NCBI GenBank assembly: GCA_001805465.1
Contig: MHGH01000016.1
Span: 13,478 to 25,770, forward strand
Origin: Omnitrophica WOR_2 bacterium RBG_13_41_10
Lineage (GTDB): Bacteria > Omnitrophota > Gorgyraeia > Gygaellales > Profunditerraquicolaceae
Reading direction: 5' to 3'
DNA length: 12,293 nt
A program made the translations under genes and the position numbers. Every line of letters begins with the position of its first letter. Within the stretch, counting starts at the first letter, position 1. The notes beneath the pieces are model-generated. The model was not told where the DNA came from. It saw only the letters and a program-made list of their open reading frames with translations, and ran no database searches. Shown piece by piece: positions 6,449-12,293 of the stretch.

Positions 6449-6754
6449 ATGTCCATACACCCATCTTTAAGCTCGTCGGATAAAAATAAAAAACAAAGGT
6501 CTGTGTTAAAGCGCGCCGAGCGCATAAAGTCAATGCTAGATAAAGGAAATTGGAAAGAAGGAGACGATGTTTACGGCCTTCCTAAGATTAAAACCTTAAG
6601 AATTAAAATCAAGAAGGAAAAGGCAACGGAAAAAACAGAAGCTACTGCTGTTGAAGGCGCTGCTGCTACCGGCCCTGCCGCTAGTGCTGCTACCACAGCA
6701 CCTGACAAAGAACAGGCTCAAGGTCCCTCTAAGACCCAGGCAAAAAATAAATAG
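6449..6754 (+). CDS. Small basic protein of the PVC-bacteria type, with Ala/Lys-rich tail
   Basis: 101 aa. The N-terminal 60 residues (MSIHPSLSSSDK, then QRSVLKRAERIKSMLDKGNWKEGDDVYGLPKIKTLRIKIKK) match what I recall of the TIGR04137-type 'small basic protein' shared by Chlamydiae, Verrucomicrobia and Planctomycetes: a RNVLKR-ERI helix, then GLPK-K followed by a basic strand. Its function is unknown; the strong positive charge suggests binding to RNA, DNA or the ribosome. Residues 61-101 are a low-complexity tail of Ala, Thr, Glu and Lys that I would expect to be absent or variable in relatives. The start is secure: a perfect AAGGAGG (6432-6438) lies 10 nt upstream of the ATG, the best ribosome binding site in the window, which suggests high expression. 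Confidence 0.8.
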   Translation: MSIHPSLSSSDKNKKQRSVLKRAERIKSMLDKGNWKEGDDVYGLPKIKTLRIKIKKEKATEKTEATAVEGAAATGPAASAATTAPDKEQAQGPSKTQAKNK

Positions 6755-6766
6755 CATACATGCCTT

Positions 6767-7564
6767 ATGTTCAAGAAAATTACCTTCGGCGATGACTTTC
6801 AGCGATTTTCGCAGTGGTATGGGAAGGTGTTTTATGCTTTCATACTTATTTCTTTTTGTTGCCCTTGTTTTGCCCAGGACTTCCAGCCTTACTTAGGGGT
6901 AAGCAACGCCGATAATATTAATATACGCTCTGACTCTACCGTTATGTCCAAAGCAATATGCAATGTTAGTAAAGGAGAGAGCGTAGAGGTGATTCTGGAA
7001 AAATACGAGTGGTATAAGATAAGGTTGCCCAAAAACGCGCCTGCTTATATACGCAAGGACCTCACTACCCCGATAGACGCTAAAACCGTAAAAATATCTA
7101 AAGACAGCGTGAATATACGCCTAGAGCCAAACGAAGGGGCTCCTATAATCGGAAAGGCCGAGATGAATGAAATAATAGCGGTATTAGATACCCAAAGGCA
7201 ATGGTATAAAATAGAACCGACTAATAATAGCTTTGGCTGGGTGTATAAGAAATTTATAGATAAGGCCGCAGAAAAAACCATGGCGCCTGTAGTAATAAAT
7301 AACGTCGTAGTTACCATCACAAAAGAAGAACCCGCCCAAGATTTTGTTATAGAGGGGGTTGTCTTACCGTATGGAAAAGTTTTTAACCGGCAGGCTACGC
7401 ATAAACTTAGGGATAGAGAGCAAAAGATATATTTATTAAAAGGCGATAAAACCAGCTTAAATGCAGTAAATTACCATAAGGTAAAAATTAGCGCAAAATT
7501 AACTGATGCGCCAAAAAGCAAATATCCGATTTTAGAGGTTAAAAAGATAGAAATATTAGATTAA
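6767..7564 (+). CDS. Secreted tandem bacterial-SH3 protein
   Basis: 265 aa. A Sec signal peptide is likely: a charged start, hydrophobic core at about 21-36 (VFYAFILISFCCPCFA) and cleavage near A36-Q37. Two SH3_3-type repeats follow, at about 45-100 (NINIRSDSTVMSKAICNVSKG ending AYIRKDL) and about 110-165 (SVNIRLEPNEGAPIIGKAEM ending GWVYKKFI); each has the N-I-R, WYKI and W/Y-I/V landmarks. The last 75 residues (about 190-265) form a beta-rich domain I do not recognise, possibly OB-like. It is probably periplasmic and binds cell wall or protein ligands. The start has a weak ribosome binding site, only 12 nt after the small basic protein gene. The M50 protease gene begins 1 nt after its stop, so the two are very likely co-expressed. 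Confidence 0.85.
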   Translation: MFKKITFGDDFQRFSQWYGKVFYAFILISFCCPCFAQDFQPYLGVSNADNINIRSDSTVMSKAICNVSKGESVEVILEKYEWYKIRLPKNAPAYIRKDLTTPIDAKTVKISKDSVNIRLEPNEGAPIIGKAEMNEIIAVLDTQRQWYKIEPTNNSFGWVYKKFIDKAAEKTMAPVVINNVVVTITKEEPAQDFVIEGVVLPYGKVFNRQATHKLRDREQKIYLLKGDKTSLNAVNYHKVKISAKLTDAPKSKYPILEVKKIEILD

Positions 7565-7565
7565 T

Positions 7566-8186
7566 ATGCTGGAACTAATTATATCTTTCCTTATTTCCTT
7601 CTTCTTCCTGATGATTGCCATGACCGTCCATGAGTTTTCTCATGCTTTTGTAGCCTATAAATTAGGGGATAACACCGCCAAATATTCCGGAAGGCTGACC
7701 TTAAACCCCTTATCGCACATTGACCCGGTGTGGACATTTATCATACCTTTGTTTTTATTTATCTCTACGGGGGGGCAATTTATCTTCGGGGCAGCTAAAC
7801 CCGTGCCTATCAACTACTGGGCATTAAGAAACCCCAAGCGCGATGTAATCTGGGTGGGCTTAAGCGGGCCTCTAGCTAATTTTATCCTCGCCTTTCTCTT
7901 AAGCCTATTATTAAAAGCGCATTTTATACCGGAAAATTTTAGGTTTATTATAGACAGCCTTATTGTAATAAATGTTATTCTGGGCGTATTTAACCTCATC
8001 CCCATTCCGCCTTTAGACGGCTCGCGGGTATTAATGGGCCTGTTACCAGAGAATTTAGCCGCTCAGTATGCCATGATCGAGCCTTTCGGCTTTATTATCA
8101 TAATATTACTTTTTTCTATGGGGGCATTCAGATTTTTTATCCTGCCGTTGGTAGCATTGATATTAGAACTTTTAGGGGTAGCTTAA
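7566..8186 (+). CDS. Site-2-protease-like M50 zinc membrane protease
   Basis: 206 aa, about five or six hydrophobic segments and no PDZ domain. The zinc motif HEFSH (H22-E23-F24-S25-H26) lies in the first membrane segment. The third ligand is in NLIPIPPLDGSR (143-154, D151), and GPLANF (101-106) is the conserved block between them. This matches the short S2P/M50 group, which carries out intramembrane cleavage; substrates of this branch are largely unknown. Signalling through cleavage of an anti-sigma or division protein would be typical, but no anti-sigma factor is seen in the window. The gene follows the SH3 protein gene with 1 nt between and precedes aroB with 1 nt between, in a tightly packed transcription unit. 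Confidence 0.92.
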   Translation: MLELIISFLISFFFLMIAMTVHEFSHAFVAYKLGDNTAKYSGRLTLNPLSHIDPVWTFIIPLFLFISTGGQFIFGAAKPVPINYWALRNPKRDVIWVGLSGPLANFILAFLLSLLLKAHFIPENFRFIIDSLIVINVILGVFNLIPIPPLDGSRVLMGLLPENLAAQYAMIEPFGFIIIILLFSMGAFRFFILPLVALILELLGVA

Positions 8187-8187
8187 A

Positions 8188-9270
8188 ATGCCAGTAATCA
8201 AAGTAAACTTAAAAAAGCGCTCTTATAACATCATGGTAGGAGCCGGCATCTTAAGCTCATTAGGAAAATATTTACAAAAGCTCGGTATCGGTAACAGTGC
8301 CTACATAATTACCAACAACCCCGTAAATAATAAATACGGCGTAAAATTAAACCAAGCCCTAAAAAAATATGGTTTTACTACCCGCTTTAAGATTGTTCCC
8401 GATAGCGAAAAAAGCAAGGCCTTAGAGATTGCCGCAGCAGTGATAAAGGACTTAGCTAGCTACGACCGAAACAGGCGGATTTTTATAATTGCTTTTGGGG
8501 GCGGGGTAATCGGGGATTTGGCCAGTTTTATCGCTTCTATTTATAAACGCGGAATTCCTTGCGTACAGATTCCCACCACCTTATTGGCGCAGGTAGATTC
8601 GGCTATCGGAGGCAAAACAGCCGTAGACTTAGCCCAAGGCAAGAACCTGGTAGGAACGTTTTATCAACCTCGCCTGGTTTTAAGCGATGTTTCAATCTTA
8701 AAAACACTCCCCCTGCGTCAGCTAAAAACCGGCCTGGCAGAAGTAATAAAATACGGCATTATTCAGGACCCCTATTTATTTTCTTACCTAGAAAAAAAAT
8801 ATAAAGATCTGCTTAATTTAAAAACGGCTTCTTTAGAATTTATTGTCAGCCGTTGTAGCGCAATCAAGGCAGGTATTGTAGGCCGCGATGAAAAAGAAGA
8901 GAAGGGAATAAGGACGATTTTAAATTTTGGCCACACTATCGGCCACGCCGTTGAAGCGGCAGGAGGTTATAATAAATATAATCACGGGGAGGCAATAGCA
9001 TTAGGGATGTTGGCTGCTACCGGCATAAGCAATAGATTAGGCTTGCTAAAAAATAAAGACGCCCTGAGAATAGCAAATCTGATCAAAAAAATAGGGCTAC
9101 CTACAAAAATACAAGGGGTCGCATACCAAAAAATAATCAGCGCGCATTACCGCGATAAGAAGTTTATCGGAATAAAAAACAGGTTTGTGTTGATAAAAGG
9201 CATCGCTAAAACAAAAATAGTAGAAAATATACCTCTAGAGATAATAAAAGAAGCTTTGAGAAAAACGTGA
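8188..9270 (+). CDS. aroB: 3-dehydroquinate synthase
   Basis: 360 aa, full family length. AroB converts DAHP to 3-dehydroquinate, the second step of the shikimate pathway, using NAD+ and a divalent metal; cytosolic. Visible blocks are PDSEKSK (71-77), the glycine-rich GGGVIGDLASF (104-114), RGIPCVQIPTTLLAQVDSAI running into GGKTAVD (121-147), GKNLVGTFYQP (151-161) and LAEVIKYG (183-190, metal ligand E185). FGHTIGHAVE (247-256, H249) and NHGEAIALGM (265-274, H266) supply the other two metal ligands. It starts 1 nt after the M50 gene, with AGGGG at 8174-8178 as a plausible ribosome binding site. No other shikimate gene is in the window. It ends 3 nt before the large inverted repeat. Confidence 0.98.
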   Translation: MPVIKVNLKKRSYNIMVGAGILSSLGKYLQKLGIGNSAYIITNNPVNNKYGVKLNQALKKYGFTTRFKIVPDSEKSKALEIAAAVIKDLASYDRNRRIFIIAFGGGVIGDLASFIASIYKRGIPCVQIPTTLLAQVDSAIGGKTAVDLAQGKNLVGTFYQPRLVLSDVSILKTLPLRQLKTGLAEVIKYGIIQDPYLFSYLEKKYKDLLNLKTASLEFIVSRCSAIKAGIVGRDEKEEKGIRTILNFGHTIGHAVEAAGGYNKYNHGEAIALGMLAATGISNRLGLLKNKDALRIANLIKKIGLPTKIQGVAYQKIISAHYRDKKFIGIKNRFVLIKGIAKTKIVENIPLEIIKEALRKT

Positions 9271-9273
9271 GAA

Positions 9274-9340
9274 AAACGGGGTCAGAATTATTTTTTCATC
9301 TAACCGCATTTTTAGGAAAAAAATAATTCTGACCCCGTTT
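9274..9340. repeat. Perfect 23-bp inverted repeat between convergent aroB and gspB-like genes
   Basis: Bases 9274-9296 are the exact reverse complement of 9318-9340, separated by a 21-nt loop. Each arm runs AAAC, GGGGTCAGAATT, then an A/T tract. It fills almost the whole intergenic gap (9271-9343). On the minus strand the GC end of the stem is followed by TTTTT (complement of 9272-9276), so it can act as an intrinsic terminator for the gspAB transcript; on the plus strand the T-tract is weaker (GTTTCTTCT). A GGGGTCAGAATT core with mirrored arms is also what I recall beside REP-associated IS200-like transposases in environmental genomes, so a non-autonomous mobile remnant is an alternative. 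No transposase is present here. Confidence 0.85.
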
Positions 9341-9343
9341 CTT

Positions 9344-9832
9344 CTATTTAGTAGTAGAGAGGCTTATTAGAGAACCCTCGGATTTTAATTCTACCCCCTG
9401 CAAATTAATCCGCTCTACAGTTGCTCCGTTAATCACGTCACCTTCCCTGACAATCTGGTTATTAATTAAAGCATAACCTTGGTTTTGCGAAAAGAAAACG
9501 CCGTTTAAGACTAATACCGGGGGCGCACCGCCTGGAGGCGCTTCAGAAAGAAGAGGCAAGATAGGTGTAGTAGGGGGTTCTTTGGCGGGAGTGGGGAGTT
9601 TAAGTTTCTCGGATACGGCGGTAGTAATTTTTTTAAAGGGCTTCTTTTGGGGGCCAGACAAAATAAAAATAATCCCTGCTATAAGAAATCCTGCCACTAA
9701 AATCAAAAGGTAAAACAAGTAGATTTTTAATTTGGAGAGGGGTTTTTTAGGAAAATCTAACACCTCTGGCTTAATGCCAGAATCGGCTATTTTAGTTTCT
9801 ACCTTCTTTAAGGCGTCGTAGATTATGCTCAT
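9344..9832 (-). CDS. GspB-like type II secretion assembly protein
   Basis: 162 aa. The N-terminus MSIIYDALKKVE matches the MSYILDALKKAE-type start of GspB/ExeB proteins. One membrane segment (about 37-59) is followed by a proline-rich periplasmic linker (76-106). The compact C-terminal T2SSB-like domain (107-160) reads LVLNGVFFSQNQGYALINN, then REGDVINGATVERINLQGVELKSEG. In Aeromonas, ExeA and ExeB form an inner-membrane complex that helps insert the secretin through peptidoglycan. Its ATG overlaps the TGA of the upstream gspA-like gene (ATGA), so the pair is translationally coupled. No secretin or other Gsp gene lies in the window, so the partner machine (T2SS or type IV pilus) is unknown. 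It is probably terminated at the inverted repeat at 9274-9340. Confidence 0.87.
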   Translation of the reverse strand: MSIIYDALKKVETKIADSGIKPEVLDFPKKPLSKLKIYLFYLLILVAGFLIAGIIFILSGPQKKPFKKITTAVSEKLKLPTPAKEPPTTPILPLLSEAPPGGAPPVLVLNGVFFSQNQGYALINNQIVREGDVINGATVERINLQGVELKSEGSLISLSTTK

Positions 9833-10653
9833 TGGGTATGCTGCTCAGAATAGCTGTAGAGCTCTTCCATGCATTTATTGATAATATCGGCATCTATAAC
9901 GTGGGTTTCGCCAACAAAACCTGCTAAGAGGGCACGGTCACAAATAATATTAATCAAGCGCGGTGTGCCTTTAGAAAAATCGGCAATAATCTGGGTGGCT
10001 TCATCGTTAAATTTTATCCTGTGGGAGGGGTTTACGGTATGAAGGCGATGATTTATATATTCCTTGACTTCAGGCTCCTCCAGGGGCGGAATATGGTACC
10101 TGACCATTATCCTTTGTTGCAACTGCCGTAAATTATAAAGGTTTAAGCGATGGTTTAACTCAGGCTGGCCCACCAATACTATCTGTATAAGTTTATCTTT
10201 TTCCGTCTCTAGATTAGAAAGCAAGCGGACCTGTTCTAAGGTCTGGGGCTTTAGGTTCTGGGCCTCATCAATTATTAAGACCACATTATTACCGCGCTCA
10301 GATTCGCTTAATAAAAACTTATTCAGTTCTAAAATAATGGACAATCTGGTTTTATTCTTAATACCCAGGCCAAAATCCTTGATTATTGCCTCCAGAAGCT
10401 GGACTTCGGAAAAATGAGGGTTAAGTATAAAGGCGGTTTTGATATTCTTGACCAATTGATTAAGAAAAAAGCGGCAAAGGGTGGTCTTTCCTGTACCGAT
10501 CTCTCCGGTTATTACGATTATCCCTTTTCTTTGAGTGACACCGTAAAGAAGGTGAGAGAGGGCTTCTTTATGTTTTTTACTTAAGAAAAAGAAGGCGGGA
10601 TCCGAAGTGACATTAAAGGGCCGTTCCTTGAAACCATAAAACTGACAATACAT
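9829..10653 (-). CDS. GspA/ExeA-family AAA ATPase
   Basis: 274 aa from ATG 10653. It begins MYCQFYGFKERPFNVTSDPAF, the standard opening of ExeA-type ATPases. Walker A is GEIGTGKTT (50-58), Walker B VVLIIDEAQ (124-132), and VGQPEL (161-166) is the family's conserved segment after it. It lacks the C-terminal membrane segment and peptidoglycan-binding domain of Aeromonas ExeA (about 550 aa), so this is the short, soluble-ATPase form, and peptidoglycan contact would have to come from its GspB-like partner. The upstream in-frame TTG (10671) is rejected: it lies at or before the predicted transcription start, whereas ATG 10653 has AAGAGGAAG just upstream. Overlap with gspB is 4 nt. Confidence 0.92.
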   Translation of the reverse strand: MYCQFYGFKERPFNVTSDPAFFFLSKKHKEALSHLLYGVTQRKGIIVITGEIGTGKTTLCRFFLNQLVKNIKTAFILNPHFSEVQLLEAIIKDFGLGIKNKTRLSIILELNKFLLSESERGNNVVLIIDEAQNLKPQTLEQVRLLSNLETEKDKLIQIVLVGQPELNHRLNLYNLRQLQQRIMVRYHIPPLEEPEVKEYINHRLHTVNPSHRIKFNDEATQIIADFSKGTPRLINIICDRALLAGFVGETHVIDADIINKCMEELYSYSEQHTQ

Positions 10654-10673
10654 AATCTTCCTCTTAAACAATA

Positions 10674-10702
10674 ATTATAGCAAAAAGCAAATTTAAAGTA
10701 AA
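10674..10702 (-). promoter_or_regulatory. Promoter for the gspAB-like operon
   Basis: Reading the minus strand, TTTACT (10702-10697, 4 of 6) and a perfect TATAAT (10679-10674) are separated by 17 bp. Predicted start near 10667 leaves a leader of about 14 nt that contains the AAGAGGAAG ribosome binding site of the ATG at 10653. Confidence 0.55.
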
Positions 10703-10713
10703 GCATTAAAGTA

Positions 10714-10742
10714 TTGACATTGAATAAAATATATGTTATATT
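10714..10742 (+). promoter_or_regulatory. Promoter for the PilZ/zinc-ribbon operon
   Basis: A perfect TTGACA (10714-10719), 17-bp spacer and TATATT (10737-10742, 5 of 6) make this the strongest-looking promoter in the window. Predicted start is near 10749, giving a leader of about 56 nt before ATG 10805. The -35 box is only 11 bp from that of the divergent gspAB promoter, so one factor bound between them could affect both. The leader can form a small hairpin (10759-10764 with 10775-10780). Confidence 0.7.
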
Positions 10743-10804
10743 CATACCAACCTAGAGGAGAAAGTAGGCCACGGCTTTCTTCACAAACTTTTTTAAGGAA
10801 AGCA

Positions 10805-11158
10805 ATGGCGATTGCAATAGTAGAAAAGAGGCGTTTCCCGCGCATCAAACTGCAACGTCCGCTGCATTACCAAATCAGAGGCGTTTCTATATTTAATAAT
10901 GCGATCGGCGAAAATATCAGCCTCGGAGGTATCGGATTATTAACTAATAATCGCTTTATTGCGCCAGAGACTTTAGTAAGTTTAAAGATCAACGTACTCT
11001 CGCGCATTTTAAGCCCCACGGTAAAAGTAGTCTGGTCTCATCTCATCCCGCAGTTCGAGCGGTACCGCATAGGGGTAGAGTTTGTAGAGTTTGATGCACA
11101 AGAAAAAAGCTACTTAGCAGATTATATAATAGGTACACATAATAACTATGGCAGCTGA
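10805..11158 (+). CDS. PilZ-domain protein (first copy)
   Basis: 117 aa, essentially a single PilZ beta-barrel. Both c-di-GMP-binding signatures are visible: RxxxR in KRRFPRIKL (R9, R13) and the [D/N]xSxxG motif in ENISLGGIGL (N37, S39, G42). Such single-domain proteins act as c-di-GMP receptors controlling motility, pili or secretion; the partner is not shown. ATG 10805 is chosen over the in-frame ATG 10733 because the latter overlaps the promoter region upstream of the predicted transcription start, while 10805 is preceded by AAGGAA (10795-10800) and gives the usual short PilZ N-terminus. Its stop overlaps the zinc-ribbon start by 11 nt. A divergent gspA-like gene lies upstream. Confidence 0.88.
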   Translation: MAIAIVEKRRFPRIKLQRPLHYQIRGVSIFNNAIGENISLGGIGLLTNNRFIAPETLVSLKINVLSRILSPTVKVVWSHLIPQFERYRIGVEFVEFDAQEKSYLADYIIGTHNNYGS

Positions 11159-11348
11159 AGAAACAAAACAGGAAACTCTCGTAACACCCCCAGAAACCCA
11201 GGCTAAGCCAACAATAGAAATACAGACCAATTGCCTGGCTTGCGGTAAACCGATTAGAAAATTAAAACGTTATTACCGCGACGGAAAGTTTTATTGCAGT
11301 AAAAAATGCTGGATAAAGAAAGTTAAAACTAAACAGGAAAAACAATAA
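11148..11348 (+). CDS. Small four-cysteine zinc-ribbon protein
   Basis: 66 aa. A polar N-terminal stretch (1-26) is followed by a compact metal-binding unit, CLACGK then YYRDGKFYCSKKCW, with cysteines at 29, 32, 50 and 54 (CX2C, 17 residues, CX3C). The C-terminus is lysine-rich. The arrangement resembles treble-clef/TRASH- or YacG-like zinc fingers, but I do not recognise a named family. It could be a nucleic-acid or protein adaptor. The gene overlaps the first PilZ gene by 11 nt, and the second PilZ gene starts 4 nt after its stop. It is therefore part of a three-gene unit and probably translationally coupled. Confidence 0.75.
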   Translation: MAAEETKQETLVTPPETQAKPTIEIQTNCLACGKPIRKLKRYYRDGKFYCSKKCWIKKVKTKQEKQ

Positions 11349-11352
11349 ATAT

Positions 11353-11724
11353 ATGAAAAACCCTAATGCAGAAAGAAGAAGGTTCCCGCGCATAGATAAA
11401 AGCCTGCCGCTTAAGGTAGCGGCTAACGGTTACGACTTTATCACCTACACCCATAACCTTAGCTGCGTCGGCACTTATTGCCGCGTAAATAAATACATTC
11501 CGCCCTTTACCAAAATTTCTATAAAACTATCGCTGCCTACTGAATCAGGCAATAAGGAACATAGGGTAGAGTGTGACGGGGTAGTCGTGCGCACCGACGA
11601 TGAAAAAGAGGGAGGCTTTAACATTGCTGTCTTCTTTAATCGAATAAGAGATACGCAAAAAGAAAAGCTCTCTGAATATATCAACCAATTTGCAAACAGA
11701 GAACCTGCCAGCCTGCAAGGGTAA
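11353..11724 (+). CDS. PilZ-domain protein (second copy)
   Basis: 123 aa. It has the same architecture as the gene at 10805 but is diverged: RRRFPRIDK supplies RxxxR (R9, R13) and HNLSCVGTYC supplies NxSxxG (N35, S37, G40), followed by a barrel ending GGFNIAVFF and a C-terminal helix. c-di-GMP binding is therefore plausible. Both copies carry Asn where many PilZ proteins have Asp at the first position of the second motif. Two extra cysteines near the binding site (C38, C43) are unusual. It begins 4 nt after the zinc-ribbon gene with only a weak upstream AGGAAA, and ends 9 nt before the DUF4416 gene. Confidence 0.87.
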   Translation: MKNPNAERRRFPRIDKSLPLKVAANGYDFITYTHNLSCVGTYCRVNKYIPPFTKISIKLSLPTESGNKEHRVECDGVVVRTDDEKEGGFNIAVFFNRIRDTQKEKLSEYINQFANREPASLQG

Positions 11725-11733
11725 TAGAAGCCC

Positions 11734-12261
11734 GTGGGCAAGATAAAAAAACATCCGCCGGTAAAATTAATTGTGGGTTTTATCTTTAAAGACCAACTTG
11801 CAGAAGATAAAGCCCTATTTTTTTTAAAGAGGCGCTTTGGCAGAATAGACTTTGAAAGCCAAACCTTAAGTTTCCGGCATACCGATTATTACCAAAAGGA
11901 ATTCGGAACCGGCCTAAAACGCAAATTCATCAGTTTTAAAAAATTAATCCTGCCGCAAGATTTAGCTAAAATCAAGAACATCACCAATAAAATAGAAATC
12001 AAACTATCGCTTCGCTCCCTGCGCCAGATAAATATAGACCCGGGGTACCTGGATTTAGCTAAACTGATATTAGCCTCGACCAAGGACCATCGCCATCGCA
12101 TCTATTTGGGCCAAGGGATTTTTGCCGAGGTGACCTTATTTTTCCAAAACCACGCCTTTAAACCATGGGAGTGCACCTATCCTGATTATGCAACCAGTGA
12201 GTATAGCGCCATATTTAATCAAATCAGGGAAATCTATGCCCAGCAAATTACAAAGAAATGA
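11734..12261 (+). CDS. DUF4416 family protein
   Basis: 175 aa, full length for DUF4416 (PF14385). Family landmarks I recognise are PVKLIVGFIF (9-18), RFGRIDFESQTLSFRHTDYY (about 34-53), KEFGTGLKRKF (55-65), NIDPGYLDLAKLILASTKDH (about 99-118), HRIYLGQGIFAEVTL (about 120-134) and a closing WECTYPDY. No function is established for the family. Conserved acidic and His/Arg residues suggest an enzyme or ligand-binding protein, but that is a guess. It starts with GTG 11734, 9 nt after the second PilZ gene, with no good ribosome binding site, so it is probably read through from the PilZ operon. The last 32 nt of the window after its stop hold no recognisable feature. Confidence 0.9.
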   Translation: MGKIKKHPPVKLIVGFIFKDQLAEDKALFFLKRRFGRIDFESQTLSFRHTDYYQKEFGTGLKRKFISFKKLILPQDLAKIKNITNKIEIKLSLRSLRQINIDPGYLDLAKLILASTKDHRHRIYLGQGIFAEVTLFFQNHAFKPWECTYPDYATSEYSAIFNQIREIYAQQITKK

Positions 12262-12293
12262 TTTAAATGCATCCGTCATACCTTAGTTCCCAT

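Noticed and set aside
6651..6896. Frame bridging the small basic protein and SH3 genes
   Set aside because: A by-product of the repetitive GCT/GCC Ala codons; it lacks a ribosome binding site, and both flanking genes are better supported.
8559..8804. 81-codon frame inside aroB
   Set aside because: Overlaps the most conserved part of aroB in another frame and has no ribosome binding site or domain.
10654..10671. Six-residue extension of the GspA-like ATPase from TTG 10671
   Set aside because: It falls at or before the predicted transcription start, and its codons contain the AAGAGGAAG ribosome binding site of ATG 10653.
10733..10804. N-terminal extension of the first PilZ gene from ATG 10733
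   Set aside because: The ATG overlaps the promoter spacer, upstream of the predicted transcription start, and the extra 24 residues do not look like a PilZ N-terminus; ATG 10805 has a good ribosome binding site.
1..12293. CRISPR arrays, prophage genes, IS elements or attachment sites
   Set aside because: No regularly spaced direct repeats, no integrase or transposase reading frames, and no duplicated tRNA 3' end were seen in the window.

Overview
The window is a gene-dense, moderately AT-rich bacterial chromosome segment with no phage, IS transposase or CRISPR signal. The lineage is most likely a Gram-negative member of the PVC assemblage, plausibly Candidatus Omnitrophota. The pointers are a 'small basic protein' of the Chlamydia/Verrucomicrobia/Planctomycetes type at 6449-6754, an NlpD-like lipoprotein, a GspA/GspB secretion-assembly pair, PilZ proteins, and a DUF4416 protein. 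The lineage call is inference; the gene calls below rest on motifs that can be read in the translations.

Layout. (1) 3-761: the 3' end of thiC (thiamine pyrimidine synthesis), then a tRNA-Gly(CCC). (2) 818-1498: a lipoprotein with LysM and a catalytically dead LytM domain (NlpD/EnvC-like), followed by a 123-bp intergenic stretch holding two hairpins. (3) 1622-5887: a tight co-directional block with an ORC/STAND-like ATPase carrying a degenerate nuclease-like tail, an MJ0936/YfcE-type phosphodiesterase, a dGTPase-like HD hydrolase, and a GAF-HD-GYP (cyclic-di-GMP phosphodiesterase-type) protein. Junctions are an 18-nt gap, a 7-nt overlap and a 41-nt overlap. (4) 5879-9270: a good sigma70-type promoter, then a membrane SPOR protein, the small basic protein, a secreted tandem-SH3 protein, an M50 site-2-protease-like membrane protease, and aroB. 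(5) 9274-9340: a perfect 23-bp inverted repeat between convergent genes. (6) 9344-10653 (minus): gspB-like and gspA/exeA-like genes overlapping by 4 nt (ATGA). (7) 10697-10742: back-to-back promoters. (8) 10805-12261 (plus): PilZ, a 66-aa four-cysteine zinc-ribbon protein, a second PilZ, and DUF4416.

How it works together. Envelope and division functions dominate: a LytM activator, SPOR, SH3 and M50 proteins, and GspAB. Cyclic-di-GMP handling is also present (one HD-GYP, two PilZ receptors). The divergent GspAB and PilZ promoters suggest that export or pilus assembly is set against c-di-GMP sensing. Housekeeping genes (thiC, tRNA, dGTPase, aroB) are interleaved. I see no unmistakable new defence or mobile system. 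The most unusual elements are the 9274-9340 palindrome, the structured spacer at 1499-1621, the PilZ/zinc-ribbon/PilZ cassette, and a sliding-clamp-like pentapeptide on the SPOR protein.
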